Shown piece after piece: positions 48,475-60,348 of a stretch of 64,000 bases of DNA; the stretch's first letter is position 1; every line of letters begins with the position of its first letter. This stretch comes from Buddleja alternifolia. Lineage: Eukaryota; Streptophyta; Magnoliopsida; Lamiales; Scrophulariaceae. The translations under genes were made by a program, and so were the position numbers. The notes below the pieces were generated by a model. It saw nothing but the letters and a program-made list of their open reading frames with translations, did no database searches and had not been told where the DNA came from. The stretch covers positions 19,892,569 through 19,956,568 of the forward strand of contig CM033395.1 of assembly GCA_019426215.1 (NCBI GenBank). Reading direction: 5' to 3'.

Positions 48475-49376
48475 TAATGTGGGTAAAATTTACATAAATT
48501 GGGCCAAGCTAAAAGGAGCCCAAATACCATTAAGGAAAGGTTAATTTTTGTATTGAAGAAGGCTGCGGCTAGGGGTGTAAACGAGCCGAGTTCGAGCTGA
48601 GCCTAGGCTTAATTTTGTTTATATTTTGATTTTTTTGTTATTTTTATTGATGTAATAATATAAAATATAATATATTATTAATATAATTAATAATATAAAA
48701 ATATAATATTTTAAAATATATTATATTATTAATATAATTAATAATATAAAAATATAAATATTAAAAATACTAAAGCTCGTGAGCTGGCTCGCAAGCTTCG
48801 AATAGAGAGAATCGGGCTCGAGCTCGAATGGAAGCTTGAGCTCTTGAAGCTCGGCTCGAGCTTGAAAAGCTCGAGCTCGTTCGGCTCAATTTACACCCCT
48901 AGCTGTGGCCCAGGAGGTCGGCCTGCCTTGCTGGATCCGAGCTGAATTATAGAAAGGATTTGACCAAAAGACAAGAACAAATCAAGATCAATTAGCAGGA
49001 AGACATGACCCAAGAATCAAGCTCTTATCATACTGGACCTCCTTCAATCAAGGCAATCTGGGCTTAATCCTTGCTGGATCCGCTGCCGGGCGCGCTCCCT
49101 GATTTTTAGCTACCCTGATTAGCCATGTTTACCATAGTTAGATAAGGAAAATAGCAAATATCGTGCCAGCTGCTGTAATCAGTGAAAAAACTTTCAAGAT
49201 TTGTATATATACTCCTATGAAAGATGAATAAAAGCAGAGCTTTATACTTTACATTCTTACTCTGTCAAAATACGTATAAGATATATATATATATATATAT
49301 ATATTGCCTCACATATTATACTCAATTATCCTATAATACAGTATAAATAATGTTGGTGTGAATCAGACGCACATCA
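48475..49376 (+). repeat. 5' LTR of the Tat element (contains a MITE)
   Basis: Begins TAATGTGGGTAAAATTTAC (TGATGTGGG in the 3' copy) and ends GACGCACATCA. Without the MITE and its extra duplication it is about 562 bp, against 572 bp for the 3' copy. It contains an AT microsatellite at about 49281-49304. Confidence 0.85.
48570..48901. mobile_element. hAT-like MITE inside the 5' LTR
   Basis: Ends TAGGGGTGTAAACGAGCCGA and, reverse-complemented, TAGGGGTGTAAATTGAGCCG. It is flanked by GCTGCGGC (48562-48569) and GCTGTGGC (48902-48909), an 8-bp duplication with one change. The 3' LTR has the uninterrupted site gggctgcggtccaggagg. The interior is AT-rich with GAGCTCG-rich arms and no ORF. Confidence 0.88.
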
Positions 49377-49378
49377 AT

Positions 49379-49396
49379 TGGCGGCGTCTGTCGGAA
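49379..49396 (+). other. primer-binding site of the Tat element
   Basis: TGGCGGCGTCTGTCGGAA starts 3 bases after the LTR. It resembles the TGGCGCCGTCTGTGGGAA site usual in Tat elements with two changes, which would weaken priming. Confidence 0.65.
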
Positions 49397-49457
49397 ATTA
49401 AGCTTTAAGGCGTGAGGTAAATTTTATTTGTTTTCTGTGAGTATTTGTTTTTGAATC

Positions 49458-51095
49458 TTGGTGCCAGGAAAAGACGTGGCCGACATGCAAGAAGCTGTGA
49501 GGAATGAAGGGAAAGAGAAGTTTCTACTTTGTTCGGGCAAGGATAATCATGCACCTGGGACGCCGGCTATCATAGCTAGGCGACTGATTGATGAGATCCA
49601 AGGGTTACCGATGAACAAAGCAACCGAGGATCCAGTGGGCGAGAAAGCGACTTTGCTGCAGCCAGAAGGGTTGTCTGAACAGGGAGCTGATCAGTTAGCA
49701 TTGAATCCTTCTTACCATTTAACGACTGAGCAGTTGCAAGTAATTGTGGATGTGGCCATCACGAAGGCCATGAAAGATTCAGGTCCGCAAGGATCCAGAA
49801 GGTACGAAAGGAATTTAATGTCGCAAGTACATGAGAGAACTCCGGTGGCACCAAGAGAAGGTGGTTTGGATGATATAGGAATCACTCCTGAAGTGATTTA
49901 CGATAAAAGAATCAGCAAGGTAGAGTTTCTAACTCAACCCGAAGAAGAAGAAGAGGGAGAGCGTCGCAGGAAGTATCCTGCCTCAGAGGGGCGCCAAACA
50001 TGACGCACTGGATGGTTAGGAGACGATGATCAAGAAGGGTGGATTCCACCACCCAAAGTCCAGCAAGACAAAATACTAGAAGGCAGCGTTCCCGCTATAC
50101 AGAAGAAAAGACTAGTACCAGGGAGAGCTGACACTGCAGACGACCCTTGTTGATATCAATCCGACGGCTGGAAAGAAAAGAAGAAAGATCTCGATGATGA
50201 GGCTAGCAATTACGAGTTGGCTCGGTCTCTGCTGGACGTGCCGAATAAACTAAACAAGCCAAAAGATAGCCAAGACAAGTTTGAAGCTATGGCCAGGAAA
50301 CTGGAAGAGATAAAGAGAAGGATAGCAGTAGGGAAACAACAAGAAGATCGTGGGGTTCCTTTCAATGGAACTATCCTGAGAGAAGATTTACCAAGAGATT
50401 TTAGGATTCACTCCATCACGCCCTATGATGGTACTTCTGATCCAGAGGATCATTTGTACACTTTTCAAAATTATGCCTTGCTGCACAGGTACATAGACGC
50501 AATCAAGTGCAGAGTCTTCCTAACCACGCTAACCAAGTCAGCCCAACTGTGGTTCAACCAGACAGAGGAGGGATCCATTGGATCTTTCCAAGAATTCAGC
50601 AGCAAGTTTCTTGACCAGTTTGCCAGCAGCAAGAGATATGAGAAAACTCTGCTAACTTTGTTCAACATCAAGCAGAGGGGAAATGATACGCTGCGTTCTT
50701 ATGTAAAGCGTTTCAATGCAGCCACACTGGAAGTCCCAGCTGCTACAGCCGAGCTGAAATCCAGCGCATTCACACAAGGGTTACGGGAGAGTGACCTATC
50801 CAAATCACTTATTAAGAAACCTGCGAGCAACTTCGATGACCTGCTGAGCAGGGCGGAGAAATACGTTAATATGGAAGACGCTTAACTGATGAGGCGATCT
50901 GAGCAGAGAAAGGATAAGAAAGAAAAAGAAGTGAGGAATGGACAACGTCTAGATAATGGAGGAAGATGGAACATAGTTGCGCCTATACCAGGTAGGATGC
51001 AAGAGCAACTACCGTACAGGCTGGTACCCAGGGAACCGTACCAGCACATCATGGAGGTGGACAACAAAGGAGTGGCCTCAGCACCAAAGAACTAG
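49458..51095 (+). pseudogene. Tat gag: N-terminal and capsid parts
   Basis: 49458-50003 is a hydrophilic N-terminal frame ending in an acidic run. 50217-50885 is the Retrotrans_gag core (FRIHSITPYDGTSDPEDHLY, FLTTLTKSAQLWFNQ, FNIKQRGNDTLRSYVKRFN). 50889-51095 continues as a basic linker. Frames are separated by stops and a frameshift between 50003 and 50217. Confidence 0.85.
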
Positions 51096-52031
51096 ATGAC
51101 ACGGCCCTACTGCTGTTTCCACAGAGAATACGGACATCATACAGATGGTTGCAAGGATTTTGCAGAAGAAATTGAATGGCTTATCAGATCAGGCCAAATG
51201 AAAGGGCCTATGGTACATACCAGTGTCGGAAGCTATTCAGGGGAAACTTTGGGGCGAGGAAGAGGGAACCCTGGGCATAGAGGAATAATTAATCCGGGTC
51301 GCGGAGTAGGAAGAGGCGGAACAGCTGGGCGAATTGGACCAGCAGGGAGAGGACATTTTCCCCAACAGCCGGGCAGTAGATCCAACCCTCTAGCTAGGAA
51401 CCAGGTTGCGCTAGCTGAAGTAGCAGCCAACGACCCCAAGAAAGAAGTCATACATATGATATCAGGGGGAATGCCTCTCGAAACCTCAAAGAGGTGCTTA
51501 CTTAGGCAAGCTAGAATCCCAGAGCGGATACCCAAATTCTTCTTAAAGGTAAGCCAGAGCCGCCCTCATGGAGAGATCTGTTTTGGACCAGCTGATGCGA
51601 AAACTGTGTTAACCCCTCATAATGATGCTCTAGTCATTTCTGCTACCATCGCTAGCTACCAGGTGCAGCGCGTCTTCATAGACAGCGGTAGCTCGGTGGA
51701 TATACTATTTTACCAGGTACACAAGCAAATGGACCTGGGAGATATCAAGCTCGAGAATACCAACACTCCTTTGTATGGATTCGTTGGGGAGGCGGTCCAG
51801 CCTGTCGGACAGATTACCCTGCCCATGTCTCTAGGAGAAGAGCCTAACCAGAAAACCTGGCTGATAAAATTTCGGATAGTGGATATACCCTCAGCATACA
51901 ATGTTATAATAAGGAGGCCCGCCATGAAAATTAAGTTCACCACACCGGAGGGGGTGGGTGAAGTGTCTGGGGACCAGGGTATGTCCAGGAGGTTCTACAT
52001 AGCATCCTTGGGGAAGGAGACACGAGGCTAA
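51096..52031 (+). pseudogene. Tat gag tail and aspartic protease
   Basis: The frame starts with a knuckle-like CCFHREYGHHTDGCKDF, then a Gly/Arg-rich RNA-binding-like tract (GRGRGNPGHRG..., RGVGRGGTAGRIGPAGRG). The retropepsin motif VFIDSGSSVDILF and KFRIVDIPSAYNVIIRRPA follow; the last would be LGRP in active copies. It stops at 52029, just before RT. Confidence 0.85.
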
Positions 52032-52040
52032 GAGGACAAA

Positions 52041-52953
52041 ATGCAAAAAATTGACTTCAAGACAGGAGATCAGGAAAAGAAGATGGCAGCGCATGTGGAG
52101 CCTGTGGGCGAGCTCATGAGTGTAAAGGTAATCCTGGGGGATACCCAAAAAATGGTGAGAATTGGGTCTCACCTAGAGGGTGAATTGAGGGAAGAACTAA
52201 TAAAAGTACTACAAAAGCATGCTGACGTCTTCTCCTGGTCGACAGATGATATGGTAGGAATAGACCCTACTGTGATCCAGCATCATCTCAATGTATACCC
52301 GGATGCCCAGCCAGTCATCCAGAAGAAGCGGCATTTTGGACCTGAAAAGGATGCAATTATCAAGGCCGAACAGGAAAAACTGCTATAAGCAAGACACATC
52401 GCGGAAATCCAATTTCCTGAATGGGTTTCCAATGCTGTGCTAGTACCGAAGGGAGGTAATAAATGGAGGATGTGCATCAATTTTTGGGACTTAAATTTGG
52501 CTTACCCGAAATTACCCCTTACCTAGGATAGATCAGCTGGTCGATTCAACAGCCGGTTTCGAGCTGCTCAGCACGATGGACGCACAAAGTGGATATCACC
52601 AGATACCACCAGCTGAAGAAGAACAAAGAAAAGTCAGCTTCATTACTTCATTCAGCACTTATTGTTATGTGGTAATGCCATTTGGGCTCAAGAATGCCGG
52701 AGCCACCTACCAACGGCTGGTGGACATGATGTTCCAAGATCAGCTAGGAAAGAATATAGAAGTACATGTAGACGACATGGTGGTAAAAAGCCGCGTCACA
52801 AGCAACCATGTGGAGGATTTGCGGCAGACCTTCGAGACTTTGAGGAGATATGGAATGAAGCTAAACCCAGCTAAGTGCGCTTTCGGAATTAAAGGGGGGG
52901 GGGGAATTTCTTGGCTACATGGTCACAGAAAGAGGGATAGAGGTCAACCCTAA
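52041..52953 (+). pseudogene. Tat reverse transcriptase, frameshifted
   Basis: 52041-52388 covers the pre-RT stretch (LQKHADVFSWSTDDMVGIDP, KKRHFGPEKDAIIKAE) to a TAA at 52386. 52576-52953 gives MDAQSGYHQIP, FITSFSTYCYVVMPFGLKNA and the catalytic block VHVDDMVVKS, where Tyr of YVDD is His. A run of ten G at about 52893-52902 then throws the frame off; the expected thumb sequence continues in another frame to about 53000. Confidence 0.85.
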
Positions 52954-52999
52954 AAAAATAAAGGCCATCCAAGACATGAAATAGCCACAAAATGCAAAC

Positions 53000-53499
53000 G
53001 AGGTGCAACAACTGAATGGGAGAGTCACGACTTTAAGCTATTTTATCTCAAAGTCAGCAGAAAAGAGTTTGCCATTCTTCAAGGTGCTAAGGAAGATGGA
53101 TGGATTCAGCTGAACGGAGGATTGTAAACGCGCCTTTGAAGAGCTAAAAGAGTATCTGAGCCAGGTGCCGTTGCTGACCAAGCCCGTGCTAGGTGAACCG
53201 TTGATACTATACATATCGGTAGCCGAAAAGGCTGTCAGCACTGTTCTGGTCAAGGAAGAAGAGAAAGGGGAAAAACCTGTGTACTATGTCAGCAAGGTAT
53301 TGAGAGATGCTGAAACTAGATACTCCGAAATAGAAAAGCTAGCATTTGCCGTGGTGATAACAGCAAGAAGGCTGAAGCCCTATTTCCTAACGTATAAAAT
53401 TATAGTAAAAACCAACCAACCGTTAAAAATGGTGCTGGGAAAAGCAGGTACGTCGGGAAGGCTGGCAAAATGGGCAGTAGAGCTGGGGAGAATTTGAGA
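53000..53499 (+). pseudogene. Tat RNase H (first)
   Basis: After broken thumb/connection sequence, 53165-53497 reads LYISVAEKAVSTVLVKEE, KPVYYVSKVLRDAETRYSEI and EKLAFAVVITARRLKPYF, the RT-associated RNase H. The first catalytic Asp position is Ser-Val-Ala rather than S-x-x-A with Asp, in line with the lost activity described for the first RNase H in dual-RNase H elements. Confidence 0.75.
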
Positions 53500-53534
53500 T
53501 TGAATATGCAGCGTGCACAGCTATTAAGGCACAA

Positions 53535-53988
53535 GTGCTAGCTGATTTTGTTACTGAGATGACAAAGCCCGAAGAACAAGAGGAGGAAAAAGAGAAGATA
53601 TGGCTACTACATGTAGATGGTACTACATGTAGATGGGTCAACCACCCATGCGGGCAGCGGGGCGGGGATCCTACTGATCACACCAAAGGGAGACCAGCTG
53701 GAGTACGCGGTGAAATTTGAGTTCAAAGCTAGCAACAACGTGGCTGAGTATGAAGCCTTCATCAATGGGTTAAAAATGGCAATAAAGGAGGAGCGCAAAA
53801 CCTGATAGTTTATTTCGACTTCCAACTGGTTACCAAACAGATAGAGGGGGCTTATGAAGCCAAAGAGGAGCGAATGGAAAAGTACCTGAAGATAGTAGAA
53901 ACCCTGAAGAAGAAGTTCAAAATATTTGAAGTCCACCAAATACCGCGAGCTGAGAATAGTAAAGCTGACTACCTGTCTAAACTGGGGA
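53535..53988 (+). pseudogene. Tat second (archaeal-type) RNase H
   Basis: LHVDGSTTHAGSGAGILLIT with its DG start, KASNNVAEYEAFINGLKMA with the catalytic Glu, then a DFQLVTKQIEG block and HQIPRAENSKADYLSKL. This matches the additional RNase H1-type domain of Tat elements. A 16-bp tandem duplication at its start (53605-53620 and 53621-53636) breaks the frame. Confidence 0.8.
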
Positions 53989-55314
53989 GCTCAATAGTAG
54001 ACTGCAAGTCTAAACATATTACAATACAGATAGTTGACCGGTCCAACCTGGAGAATGCTGGAGAAGAAATACTTAGTGTGACCGACGAAGTTGATTGGAG
54101 GACAACAATCATACAATACTTCACTGACGGAACCTTACCAGCAGATCGGTACAACCGACAAAGAATGCTCAGGCAGGCTGAGAGATTTGCTCTCCTAGAT
54201 GGTGTCTTATATAAGAAAGGATTTGTCCAGCCCTATTTAAAATACATATCCGTTGAGGAGGGTAAGTATATCTTGAGAGAAATCCATGAAGGGTGTTGTG
54301 GAAGTCACATTGCAGGAGGGGCCCTCGCCGGTAAAACGTTGAGAGCGGGACACTTTTGGCCTAGTTTGAGCGGAGGTGCAACTGAGCTAGTCAAGAGTTG
54401 TGAACAGTGTCAGAAGCATGCTAACCTCATATTGAAACCAGCAGAGTATTTGCATTCACTTAGCATTCCCTGCCCATTAGCCAGATGGGGGATGGATATA
54501 GTTGGACCCTTTCCAGTAGGACGAGCACAGAAGATGTTCTTGCTAGTAGTAGTGGACTACTTTAGTAAGTGGGTCGAAGCCGAAGCACTAGCTCGCATAA
54601 CAGAGGCAGAAGTGATCTGTTTCCTCTGGAAGAACATAATATGTAGATATGGTATTCCTAGAGAGATAATATCTGATAATGGTCGGCAATTCAGCGTGGC
54701 AAGACTGAAAGAATGGTGCGAGGAGATGGGAATCCAGTAGCGTTTCAGTTCGGTGGCACACCCCCAGACAAATGGCCAGGTGGAAGTAACCAACAAGATA
54801 TTAGTACAAGGACTGAAGACCAGGTTGGAGGAAGCAGGGGGCAGCTGGGTGGATGAGCTGCAATCCGTACTATGGTCCTATAGGACCACTCCCAAGACAA
54901 CTACAGGAGAGAGCCCATTCATGTTAGTTTACGGGACTGAGCTGTTATACCCCTTGAGATCCTACTCTTAGGATCCAGCACTTCGAAGCCGAGCAGAATG
55001 AAGCCCGTTTAAGGGAGGAACTAGACCTAATAGAGGAGGGAAGGGAGATAGCATATCGATGAATCGAGGTGTACAAACAGCGCATAGCAAGGTCGCAAGC
55101 AGCAAAGGTGAAGACGCTGTCATTCCAGATAGGTGATCTCGTGTTGAAGAGGGTGGACGCCACGCATGCTGTGAAAAAGTTAGGACCCAACTGGGATGGC
55201 CCATACAAGGTTACAAAAGTATTAAGAGGAGGTGCTTACGAGCTACAGAACAGCGAAGGAAAGCAGCTGCCCAGGCCATGGAACATCCAGAATCTAAAGA
55301 AATTTTACGTCTGA
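53989..55314 (+). pseudogene. Tat integrase
   Basis: The HHCC part has HEGCCGSHIAGGAL, ..AGHFWPSL.. and CEQCQKH. The core has WGMDIVGPFPVG (first Asp), IISDNGRQF (second Asp) and, after a TAG at 54738, AHPQTNGQVEVTNK with the catalytic Glu. The C-terminal part 55069-55314 has LVLKRVDATHAVKKLGPNWD, GPYKVTKVLRGGAYEL and ends WNIQNLKKFYV, the usual end of Tat pol. Only two or three lesions. Confidence 0.88.
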
Positions 55315-55316
55315 AG

Positions 55317-56441
55317 AATCAACAAGGGCAGGGAAGCAGATGGATTTATTACCTTTCTTACTTTTTCACTATTGTAATTATAAGGGATTTCAGGAAAAAT
55401 GTGAGCCTCGTTGCAGGGCCGGAAAACTGCAAAAAATCAGCTATGTGTCAATAAAATCTCATTTTTTCTTTGTTCTTTTCTTGATAATTTCTTTTTTTTA
55501 GTAAAATGTGCCTGCATCATTATTCTTGTTTGCACAAAAATTTTAGTCTTGGTGGGAGCTGGTGAGTGGCGGTAGACGGTGACTAGGAATGTAACACCTG
55601 GGTGGGATATTGGGATCCGTTTAAGGCAGGTGCATTCGTCTACAGATCTGACAGGACCTACGCCTAGAAGAAATAAGGATGGATGTAATACCGGAGAAAT
55701 AAGGACGAATGGACGTGGCCACGACCCGTACCTAAGAAGCTATAAGGCAGTTTTGGAGAAATAAGGTTGAGTGTGACTTTGATCCACTCCTTTGGCTAGG
55801 GTGAGGCTTCAGGTCCATTCTGACGCCCTGGTGATATAAGGCGGGAAATGGCGGATGTAGAATTAGGAAGGATTCCGCGGTAATACCTTGGCCAGATTAA
55901 GCCCGTGATGACTAAAAATATGAGGGACGGGACGGTGCAAGGAGTCATAAGGACAGCCAAAGCTGTATGAAAAGGTAAGCTCATATATTTGCATCGGTAA
56001 CATTAGAAAGCATCCCAAAAAACATGCCTACCTGAAAACTATTGATAGCTAGAAACAGTTCGCCGGAAAGACACCTAACATACAACACGATCTTTCTAAG
56101 TCGAGATAAATCCTTTTGTAACGCATGCTTTGTGGTAATACTTCGTAAATATGGGAAAGTATGGTAGAATTATAATTTCTGATATCTTGGTTAGAAATTA
56201 ATTCTTTTTCAGAAACCATGCTACTTACCTATCATGTGTATAAGATTTTTTGCAGGAAAATATAAGGCAAATAAATTGTAAAGGAAAGCAGCGTATAATC
56301 CAAACATTCAAACTCCCTTTCAAAAGGAAAGGGGGAACAAAATATCCATCTGCCTATTAAGGCAGGCCAAAAAAAATCAAATTAAATGCACTAGTCCAGG
56401 AGCCCGCAGGTCTGAAAAAACAAAAAACAACAAAGAAAACC
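55317..56441 (+). other. non-coding region behind pol of the Tat element
   Basis: No coding capacity. Short phrases such as agaaataaggat and ataaggac recur between 55660 and 55960, suggesting degenerate internal repetition. Confidence 0.5.
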
Positions 56442-59400
56442 CTATTCTATGTTAGCAGGAGGATTTCCAACCACTCCAGTGGTTTCCTCATTCCCTACTG
56501 AAGGCTGACCAGCAGGATCCTCAGCAAGAGCCCTAGCAGGACCTGCAGCAGGCTGATCACCCGGGTTGGTTGTAGGTGGGATGGACTCAGCAGGAACTGG
56601 AGGGGGAACCACATTTGCTGCACCAAGAACAGAGGCATCCAGCGCGACCTTGGCATCTAGAAACGAATCACTGCTTTCGGGTTGTTGGTCCCACAAAGCA
56701 TACGAAAGGGTTTAGAAGGGTCGAATAGACCCTGAAATCTTTTTCGACTTCAAAAATTTCGTATTAAAATCTCTTTTGAACGCTTAAGGATAGTAATCGC
56801 TTGACTAGTCGCTTACTCGAAGACTGTTTTAATAAAGTTAACTTAGACTTAGTGATTTCAACTATTACCAAAGTAGGGTAATGTTTCAATCGCTTAATCA
56901 GGATTAGCACAGCGGAAGTATTTTAAAGTCTTCTCTTGAAAATGTTTTAGCGTTACAAAAGTTTTTCTTTGGATGCTTTCCTTTTAAATAGTTTTGAATG
57001 CTCAGAGGGCTTAGCGCTTGGCGAAGCGCTTAAGTCTGTTTTGAAAGCTTAGCGTTCACTTTTTTTTGCAAATAGTCGCTTAACTGTTTTAAAGCCTTTA
57101 AGAGATGTAATATGCAAATGCAATGTAAATCATTAAAACAGTAAAGTGACACAAGAAATTGTAAGGTTCACTGGGTGGTGTAATCCCAACTACGTCCTTC
57201 TTCTCCTTTGCACTCGGAGGCAATCCACTAAATTGATTCTCGAAGAGTCACACAGAAACTTCTACAAAATAGGGAAACAGGAAGAGATGGATATAGATGA
57301 CTTGAGCTCCTTGGTCACACATATTTCTGCTGCAAGCCATTTCAATCCTCTGCTTCTGAAAAGACGATCTAGAGCTCCTTGATCACACAGATTTCAGCTC
57401 TAATGAAGATCTTCTCCAAGATGGCCTTGAGCTCCTTGATCACACAGACTTCAGCTCCAATAAAGACCTTTCTTCAACAAGCTTCTCTTACTCAAAAATA
57501 CTGCTTGTGGAAGTCAACAATCTTTCTCACTCAGATGAAAGGTGTTGAGGGTTTATTGTAACAGGGTTTGTTTGATGTTGGGAAGTTCAAACAACTTGGG
57601 ATATCTCAATAATAGTTTAGGGTTCTTCTTGGAAGATGCTTGAGATACCGGGTGACTGTCTGGAATGTATTTGAGAAGCTTTAAGGATATTGGAGCTTCA
57701 AGAAAGATCTTCTTCAACAAGCTTCTCTTACACAAAAATACTGCTTGTTGAAAGAATTAACTTTCTTGAATTCCAATTGGCTATGGAGTTTGGAAGCTTT
57801 TTATCTCAAATTATTTCTCAGCTCTCTTTCATGGTTTCGTCTTTTTTTTCTTTTTTTTTTTTACACACAGAGATAGCTGAAGGGTACTATTTATAGAGAA
57901 TTTTGGGATTTGTCCGTTGGACACAAGTCAGGCGCGTGTACCTCACGCGGAGCTTCAAATAGTCCCTTTTTCTGACATTCCTTAATTTCTGCTGATTCCG
58001 ATTGGATAGGAGCATGTTTGAATTCCGAAAAGCTGACAGTCTAGTCAACAAAGGTGGCTTGTCCACAAATCATACGGTCTTGTTTGCTTTTAATGCACTT
58101 ATTAAGCATTTAATGCATTTTGAATTTATTTCCCGTTGGAAATAAATGTCCGTTGGTGATTGCATTTAAGTCCTTGATAACTTGGGTTTAATCCTTCAGG
58201 TGAATCTGAAAGTTGGACGCTTGAGTTGCTGACTTGGGTCGCTGAGCGCTTGAGTCGCTGCGATCAGTCGCTGATATCAGTCACTGAGATCAGTCGCTGA
58301 GCGCTTGAATCATAAATCCTGAAGTAGACTCTTAAGCGCTTGACGAACGCATAAGACAAATCGTCATCTTCTTCTGACTTCAGACGCTGATCTTCAACTT
58401 CATCTTTAATAGACTCACCTAGAATTCTATTAGCGACACAGTATCTATCACTTAGTCTAAAATCTACAAAGATAAAAATTACAAGCCAAACAAACTAACA
58501 AACTTTCAAACGCTTATACATATATTCTATGAAAGTGTAAACTTACATTCTTTTGGGGTCCAACATGAAATCCTATCTTGTCATCATCAAAACATCTAAC
58601 ATGAAATTCCTAACACGGGTGGTGGCATGCCTTGTGCAGCGAACTTGTCTTTGCACCCCTCAAAACCCTTGTAAAAATACTCCAAGGTTTTATCCTCAAC
58701 TTTCTCAGTAAACTCCTCTGAGGCCAGGAAGGCATTCTTGACCTGCTCAGCAAAGGCCAGACCCTCAGCAGACTTGGGAAAAGCAGTCAACCAAGCCTGT
58801 TTCTCTCTGACCAGCATTTCCCGAAGCTCCTCCTCTTGCTCAGCCAACACGTCCTGCAGCCTCTCTTCCAGTGTCCTAACCCTGCTGGATAGGGCGGCAT
58901 TGCGCTGTTCCTGCTCTTGGATACCCCTTAGGGCTTTGATCTCTTTCTCTTGTGCAGCCTTCTCAGTGGTCTCATAGGACTTGATCTTGTCTTGCACTTT
59001 GCTCAGTTTCTTCTTCAGGTCAGATTGCTCACCTGAGCGCCTCAAAATCGACCTGCCCATAACCAAGAAGAACTGCCGAGAAATCCACAAAGTCATCCAG
59101 GAATACACGAGAACATGCGACTAATAAAAAGCAAACAAAGAAAGGTATACCTTGGGGGTCATCTCCAGGGCCAACGCGTCAATCTCATCATCAATCATGG
59201 ACTCCAGCTGGTGACGGTCAACTGAATTGGCCACATTGCGCAAAAAGTTACGGAGCAAAGAGTGGTCATTACTCCTTAGAACAAAGGATCCAGAAACATC
59301 TTGAGCTCGAGACCTGGTGCGGAGGGCTAGGGGATCAGGAGAATTGAAAGACAGAGGGGGAAACACATCCCTCAAGCGAGGACTGGCATAGCTGCGCTTC

Positions 59401-60348
59401 TGAGCAGGTGCCTTAGATGAGTCATCAGCAGCAGGCCTTTTGCCGTCTGCAATCTCTCAGGATCGCGGCCTGGGGCGGACGAGTGGGCTGGTGGAGTAGC
59501 AGTGGCAGGAGGCGCAATGAATGGGAAAAAGATTGTAACCCTCATGTCTTTCTAGGTGGTCACGAGGAAAATCCCAAACTACACCGGCAGGAGGAGCAAT
59601 GAAGAAAAAGTTTTTCTTTCAATCCTTTTCAGAGCGAGGATGGGAAGTCAGAAACCTTGCTGCACCCCTGGAGGTCAAGTAAAAGACACCAGAGTCACTA
59701 CCAGACGCCCAAGGTAGAAACAAGGCGTAAACTAGATCAACATAAGGGGGATAATTTAAACTATTCAACAAAGCAGCAAAACTCACGGTGATACGCATCG
59801 CGTTAGGAGCTAGCTGGTTTAGAGCAAGCCTAAAATGCCTAGCTATTTGAATATACAATGGGGGGATGGGAAAACGGAGACCTGCCCTAAGGTGCACAAC
59901 ATAAAAAGTATAAACTCCTACAGGGGGTAGGTGGGCTCGATCCTGGGCGGAAGGCACCTGGATGCGATAATCAGCAGGGATGTCGTAGTTTGCTCTGATC
60001 CTTGTGTAAGGTGAAGTGCGGCCTGTAGATAGTCCAAAAATGAACTCCCAGAACTGCCAGATGGATCCTTTCTTGCTGATCCAAGGCTGCTTCCTCTATT
60101 TCATTTAGGGCGTTTGGATCTGGCTGATCCAAATCCTCACTATTTGAGGCCACCTCAGACAGAATTGCCCTTGAATTCCTAGAAGACGCAGGAGAAGTAA
60201 ACCCTGACATATGGGCACTATGTGAAGGAGAGTTGGAAGATGAACCTACTTCTACAAAGTTTGCGGGTTGGTTAGCACTGTACGATTCCTCTACCGGAAG
60301 GGGAGGCGAAGGAGAATCAGCTGCTGCTGGTGGCGCCGCCATCTCCAT
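56442..60348 (-). pseudogene. antisense ORF (aORF) of the Tat element, Transposase_28-like
   Basis: Reading leftward from ATG 60348: a Pro/Ser-rich, acidic N-terminus (to about 60020), a frameshift, then a domain with GVYTFYVVHLRAGLRFPIPP, FRLALNQLAPNAMRITVSFA and LFLPWASGSDSGVFYLTSRG. This is the pattern of the Pfam family 'putative gypsy type transposon' (Transposase_28). Further broken frames follow (59375-59121). A strong coiled coil at 59030-58700 (LKKKLSKVQDKIKSYETTEK, TLEERLQDVLAEQEEEL) and a Pro/Ala-rich tail ending at 56442 finish it. A solo LTR (56683-58615) splits the tail in phase. A possible intron lies at 59124-59060. Role unknown; such antisense ORFs are known in Retand-type elements. 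Confidence 0.75.
56683..58615 (-). mobile_element. solo LTR (probably Copia) with target duplication CGGGT
   Basis: Plus-strand ends are TGTTGGTCCCACAAAG and ATTCCTAACA (1933 bp). CGGGT lies on both sides (56678-56682 and 58616-58620). On the minus strand it opens TGTTAGGAATTTC followed by TTTTGATGATGACAAG, a common Copia LTR opening. It holds internal duplications: a gagctccttgatcacacaga unit (57372 and 57429) and an acaagcttctcttac unit (57477 and 57717). Confidence 0.9.

Noticed and set aside
48243..48544. GC-rich patch with overlapping ORFs on both strands
   Set aside because: No domain or splice structure; the frames are a by-product of GC content.
49281..49304. AT dinucleotide runs here and at 61577-61599 as independent microsatellites
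   Set aside because: They are the same internal feature of the two Tat LTRs.
56442..56696. Separate minus-strand gene starting at 56696
   Set aside because: Its first codons lie inside the inserted solo LTR; the rest is the tail of the antisense ORF.
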